Positions 5,495 to 8,271 of a stretch of DNA of 8,271 nucleotides are shown here, in pieces. Below the pieces are notes generated by a model. That model was not told where the DNA came from, made no database searches, and saw nothing but the letters and a program-made list of their open reading frames with translations. The translations under genes and the position numbers were made by a program. The stretch comes from an uncultured Verrucomicrobiota bacterium (GTDB lineage: Bacteria; Verrucomicrobiota; Kiritimatiellia; RFP12; UBA1067), in NCBI GenBank assembly GCA_946615275.1, contig CAMOHV010000039.1:1-8271 (forward strand), given 5' to 3'. Every line of letters starts with the position of its first letter. Position 1 is the first letter of the stretch.

Positions 5495-8271
5495 ATGAGA
5501 AAAAAGACCATGACATTCGCATGCGCTGCGGCGTTCGCGGCGGTTCTGTCCGCAATTGGCGGCGCGCTCGACGCGGCGCGCATCGACGAGATCGCGGCGT
5601 GGCTTCCCGAGAGGCCGGCGGCGGCCGGAGCGCGCATAGGAGACCGCGCCGCGTGGGGCCGTCTTGCGGCGCTTCCATCCGCGGCCTCGCACATCAAGGC
5701 CGCAGAGAGGGCGCTTGCCGCGCCGATCCCGGCGCTGACCGACGATCTGTATCTCGAATACACCCGGAACGGAAACCGCACCCGCTACCAGAAGCCGTAC
5801 TACGATCGTCGCACAATGCTCAACGACCTCCTGCTGGGCGAATGCCTGGAGAACAAGGGGCGGTTTCTGCCGCGCATCGTCGCGTACGTGAAGGCGATCG
5901 CCTCCGAGCGCACCTGGATCATGCCCGCGCACGACGGCGGGCTGACGGGCTTCAACGGGGAATGCCGCATAGACCTCGGCTGCGCGAACCGCACGGCGAC
6001 GCTGTCGTTCGTGTACGACTGGCTGCGCGACGTCCTGCCGCAGGATGTGAAGGATCTCATGCTCTCCGAGTGCGACCGCCGCGCGTTCAAGCCGTTCCTC
6101 AAGACGTGCCGCGCCCCGGACGCCGAGACCAGGCGCGCGCTGCACAAGTGGTACGAGCGGGGCGACAACTGGAACGCCGTCTGCAACTCCTGCGTGGTGC
6201 GCGCGGCCCTCGCGATGGTGGAAGACCGCCGCCTGCGCGCCGAGTTCGTCGCGTCCGCAGAGCGCACCGTCCCGTGCTACCTCGGCGGATTCGGAACTGA
6301 CGGTTACTGTACCGAGGGCATCGGCTACTGGAACTACGGTTTCAGGCGCCACCTCTACCTTGGGCTTGCCGTGCGCGCGGCCACGGGCGGCAAGGTGGAC
6401 CTTCTCGCCGACCCGCGCAACCGCGCCGCGATAGAGTACGCCTACGGCTACCGGCTGATGGGATGGAAGTCGCCCCGCATCGCGGACGGCGTGGGCAATC
6501 CGAACCCCGTGGTGCTCGCGCTCGCGCGCCAGGCCGTGCCTGAAATCGGTTCCCGGCGCGCGGTCGACGTAGACCTGCTGGACGGCGAGATCGACGCGAT
6601 CGGCCTCAGGGCGTTCGGCCAGGAGCCCCCGCCCGCATACACGGACGGACGCGACGAGCTGCCGGCGCGCACGTGGTTTCCCCACGCGCAGGTGCTCTTT
6701 TCCCGCGGCGTCTGGCCTTCCAGGAACGCGAGCCTGAGCGTCGCGATCAAGGGCGGGCACAATGCCGAGTTCCACAACCACAACGACGTCGGCTCCTACA
6801 CCGTCGCGCTCGACGGCGCGGAGATGTGCGGCGACCCGGGCGCGGAGGTCTATACCAGACGCACGTTCTCCAAGAGGCGCTACGAGTCGAAGATGCTCAA
6901 CTCCTACGGCCATCCGGTGCCGGTTGTAGGCGGGAAGCTCCAGGAGGGAGGGCGCGAGGCCGCCGCGAAGGTTCTGCGCACGGAGTTCTCCGACGCGAAG
7001 GACGAGATCGCCCTCGATCTGACGGCGGCCTACTCCGTGCCGTCTCTCCGTTCGCTCGTCAGAACGATGGCGTTCGACCGCGAGCGCGCCACGGTCACGA
7101 TAACGGACGCCGTAGAATTCTCGGAGCCTACGCCGTTCGAGGTGCCCGTCGTCACGTACAGAGCCTATGCGAAGGACGGGGATTCCGGCCGCTTCGTGTT
7201 TCGGCGCGCGTCAGGCAGGAGCGGCGGCCACGACATGACGATGGAAGTGAAGTCGTCGGCGCCCGTAGACTTCCGGGACGAGAAGATCGAGAATCCGGGC
7301 CGCGCCGCCGTCACGCGCCTCGGATTCGCGTTCCGCGATCCCGTCACGAACGCCACGTTCGCCGTGGTCTACGGCGTGGACGGCGGAAAGAAGCTGCCGA
7401 AGCCCTGCAGGGACATCAAGTTCTCGCCGCTCGCCGGCGGCACCATGCTCTACGGCGACGAAGTGCGCCTCGGCCCCGAGGGGCATCCCTTCGCAAAGGA
7501 TCCTACGGTGATCCGCCATGGCGGACGGTATCTGATGTACTATAGCGTATGCCCGTACCAGAAGGGCAATCGGCCCAAGGGCGTCGCGAAGGAGCGGGCG
7601 AGCTGGTGGGGGGCGATCGCGGAGAGCCACGACCTCGTCCACTGGAAGCGCGTCGGCGAGATCGACGTGCCCGGCGCGCCTGCCGCCGCGTGCTGGGTGG
7701 CGCCGTGCGTCAAGAAGTTCGACGGCAAGGTGCATCTCTTCGCGCAGGGCAGGACGACGTGGGCGGGCAAGCCGCCGCCCAACAACGTCATCTGGCACGC
7801 CGTCAGCGACGACGGAATCCACTTCGCCCTTGGCAAGGACAACCCGGTGATGGTCCCGAAGAACGAATGGTCGATCGTCCGCTCCATCGACGCGGAGGTG
7901 TATCGCGTGGCGGACAGGATGATCCTCATGTTCGCCACGCGGGAGCGCCCCGACGGCAGAATACAGCAGCTCGGCATCGCCTGGGCGCCGTACGGCTCCG
8001 ACTACGGGGCGAAGGACTGGACGGAGCTTTCCGTGAAGGCGCCGTTCTTCAAGCCGGAGCTCCCATGGGAGATGAAGTGCATCGAGGCGCCCACCGTCGT
8101 GAAGCGCAACGGGATATGGTACATGTTCTACGCGGGCGCGTACAACCACGAGTGCCAGCAGATAGGCGTAGCCTGGTCTTCGGACGGCGTACGCTTCAAG
8201 CGGTGGCGAGACGCGCCCGTTCTCCCGCACGGGCCGGAAGGCTCCTGGAACGCATGGGAGAGCGGCCATCC
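5495..8271 (+). CDS. Secreted heparinase II/III-type polysaccharide lyase fused to a GH43-like glycoside hydrolase, 3'-truncated
   Basis: One frame without a stop runs from ATG 5495 to the window edge (925 codons). Residues 1-25 are a likely Sec signal peptide (MRKK, then an Ala-rich hydrophobic stretch). Residues about 45-395 look like the alpha-helical toroid of heparinase II/III lyases, with GDNWNAVC (223-230; Asn225, Asn227) and TEGIGYWNYG (273-282; Tyr278, Tyr281). Residues about 405-640 look like the lyase beta-sandwich, with HNHND (427-431) followed by GDPGAEVYTRRTFS and NSYGHPVP. These match the Asn/Tyr/His residues used for beta-elimination in this fold. From about residue 657 a GH43/GH32-type five-bladed propeller begins: KDPTVI (Asp669), AESHDLVHWK, SIDAEVY (Asp799) and CIEAPTVV (Glu864) supply a plausible base, pKa modulator and acid. 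The last blade is cut off. ATG 5495 is chosen for its RKK n-region; ATG 5510 is possible. No Shine-Dalgarno sequence is evident. The likely substrate is a uronic-acid-containing glycan, not identified further. Domain calls are confident; activities are inferred. Confidence 0.88.
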   Translation, partial: MRKKTMTFACAAAFAAVLSAIGGALDAARIDEIAAWLPERPAAAGARIGDRAAWGRLAALPSAASHIKAAERALAAPIPALTDDLYLEYTRNGNRTRYQKPYYDRRTMLNDLLLGECLENKGRFLPRIVAYVKAIASERTWIMPAHDGGLTGFNGECRIDLGCANRTATLSFVYDWLRDVLPQDVKDLMLSECDRRAFKPFLKTCRAPDAETRRALHKWYERGDNWNAVCNSCVVRAALAMVEDRRLRAEFVASAERTVPCYLGGFGTDGYCTEGIGYWNYGFRRHLYLGLAVRAATGGKVDLLADPRNRAAIEYAYGYRLMGWKSPRIADGVGNPNPVVLALARQAVPEIGSRRAVDVDLLDGEIDAIGLRAFGQEPPPAYTDGRDELPARTWFPHAQVLFSRGVWPSRNASLSVAIKGGHNAEFHNHNDVGSYTVALDGAEMCGDPGAEVYTRRTFSKRRYESKMLNSYGHPVPVVGGKLQEGGREAAAKVLRTEFSDAKDEIALDLTAAYSVPSLRSLVRTMAFDRERATVTITDAVEFSEPTPFEVPVVTYRAYAKDGDSGRFVFRRASGRSGGHDMTMEVKSSAPVDFRDEKIENPGRAAVTRLGFAFRDPVTNATFAVVYGVDGGKKLPKPCRDIKFSPLAGGTMLYGDEVRLGPEGHPFAKDPTVIRHGGRYLMYYSVCPYQKGNRPKGVAKERASWWGAIAESHDLVHWKRVGEIDVPGAPAAACWVAPCVKKFDGKVHLFAQGRTTWAGKPPPNNVIWHAVSDDGIHFALGKDNPVMVPKNEWSIVRSIDAEVYRVADRMILMFATRERPDGRIQQLGIAWAPYGSDYGAKDWTELSVKAPFFKPELPWEMKCIEAPTVVKRNGIWYMFYAGAYNHECQQIGVAWSSDGVRFKRWRDAPVLPHGPEGSWNAWESGH

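Noticed and set aside
5477..5505. Promoter for the lyase gene with TTGAAA (5477-5482) as -35
   Set aside because: No -10-like hexamer occurs 16-18 bases downstream, where the sequence is already coding (AAAAAG).
4345..6913. Long minus-strand open frames (about 480 and 510 codons) opposite the regulator and the lyase
   Set aside because: Their translations are Arg/Ala/His-rich with no recognisable domain, and they lie opposite genes with clear motifs. They are expected by-products of high GC at codon position three.
7445..8271. Separate GH43-like gene starting at the internal ATG 7445
   Set aside because: There is no stop codon between the lyase and the propeller and no Shine-Dalgarno sequence before this ATG. 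A signal peptide would be missing from the separate protein. One fused gene is the simpler reading.
1..8271. RNA genes, CRISPR arrays, insertion sequences, attachment sites
   Set aside because: No tRNA-like cloverleaf, spaced repeats, transposase or integrase motifs, or terminal inverted repeats were seen on either strand by reading. No covariance-model search could be run.

Overview
The window is GC-rich DNA with five tightly packed protein genes, all on the + strand, and almost no spacer. It looks like a carbohydrate-degradation locus of a PVC-group bacterium, most likely Kiritimatiellota, Lentisphaerota or Verrucomicrobiota. That guess is inference. It rests on the XylR-type AraC regulator with no SusC/SusD pair, on the loosely defined secreted hydrolases, and on the base composition. 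No rRNA, tRNA, CRISPR array, insertion sequence or integrase is visible.

Layout. (1) 1-1282: 3' part of a clan GH-A glycoside hydrolase with a C-terminal beta-rich region; the 5' end is outside the window. (2) 1284-2042: a short-chain dehydrogenase/reductase (SDR), starting one base after the previous stop codon and preceded by a near-perfect Shine-Dalgarno sequence. (3) 2050-4266: a secreted, agarase-like (GH50-like) clan GH-A hydrolase with about 270 unassigned C-terminal residues. (4) 4324-5448 (alternative start 4312): an AraC-family regulator with a LacI/periplasmic-binding-protein-type sensor. (5) 5495 to the window end: one uninterrupted frame of at least 925 codons. It encodes a signal peptide, a heparinase II/III-type polysaccharide lyase, and a GH43-like five-bladed propeller with a visible Asp/Asp/Glu set.

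How the parts may work together (inference). Genes 1-3 look like one transcription unit. The regulator has its own likely promoter, an extended -10 that overlaps its first ATG. It probably senses a sugar and controls the flanking enzymes. The secreted lyase-hydrolase fusion and the GH50-like enzyme would depolymerise a polysaccharide, and the lyase domain points to a uronic-acid-containing one. The cytoplasmic SDR would oxidise or reduce a released sugar or derivative. The substrate cannot be read from the sequence.

The most notable item is gene 5: a lyase of the heparinase II/III fold fused in one chain to a GH43-like hydrolase. Other points of interest are the unassigned C-terminal region of gene 3, the SDR with TFAG in place of NNAG, the promoter/start-codon overlap at 4305-4314, and a perfectly phased 3 x 8 bp repeat between genes 4 and 5.
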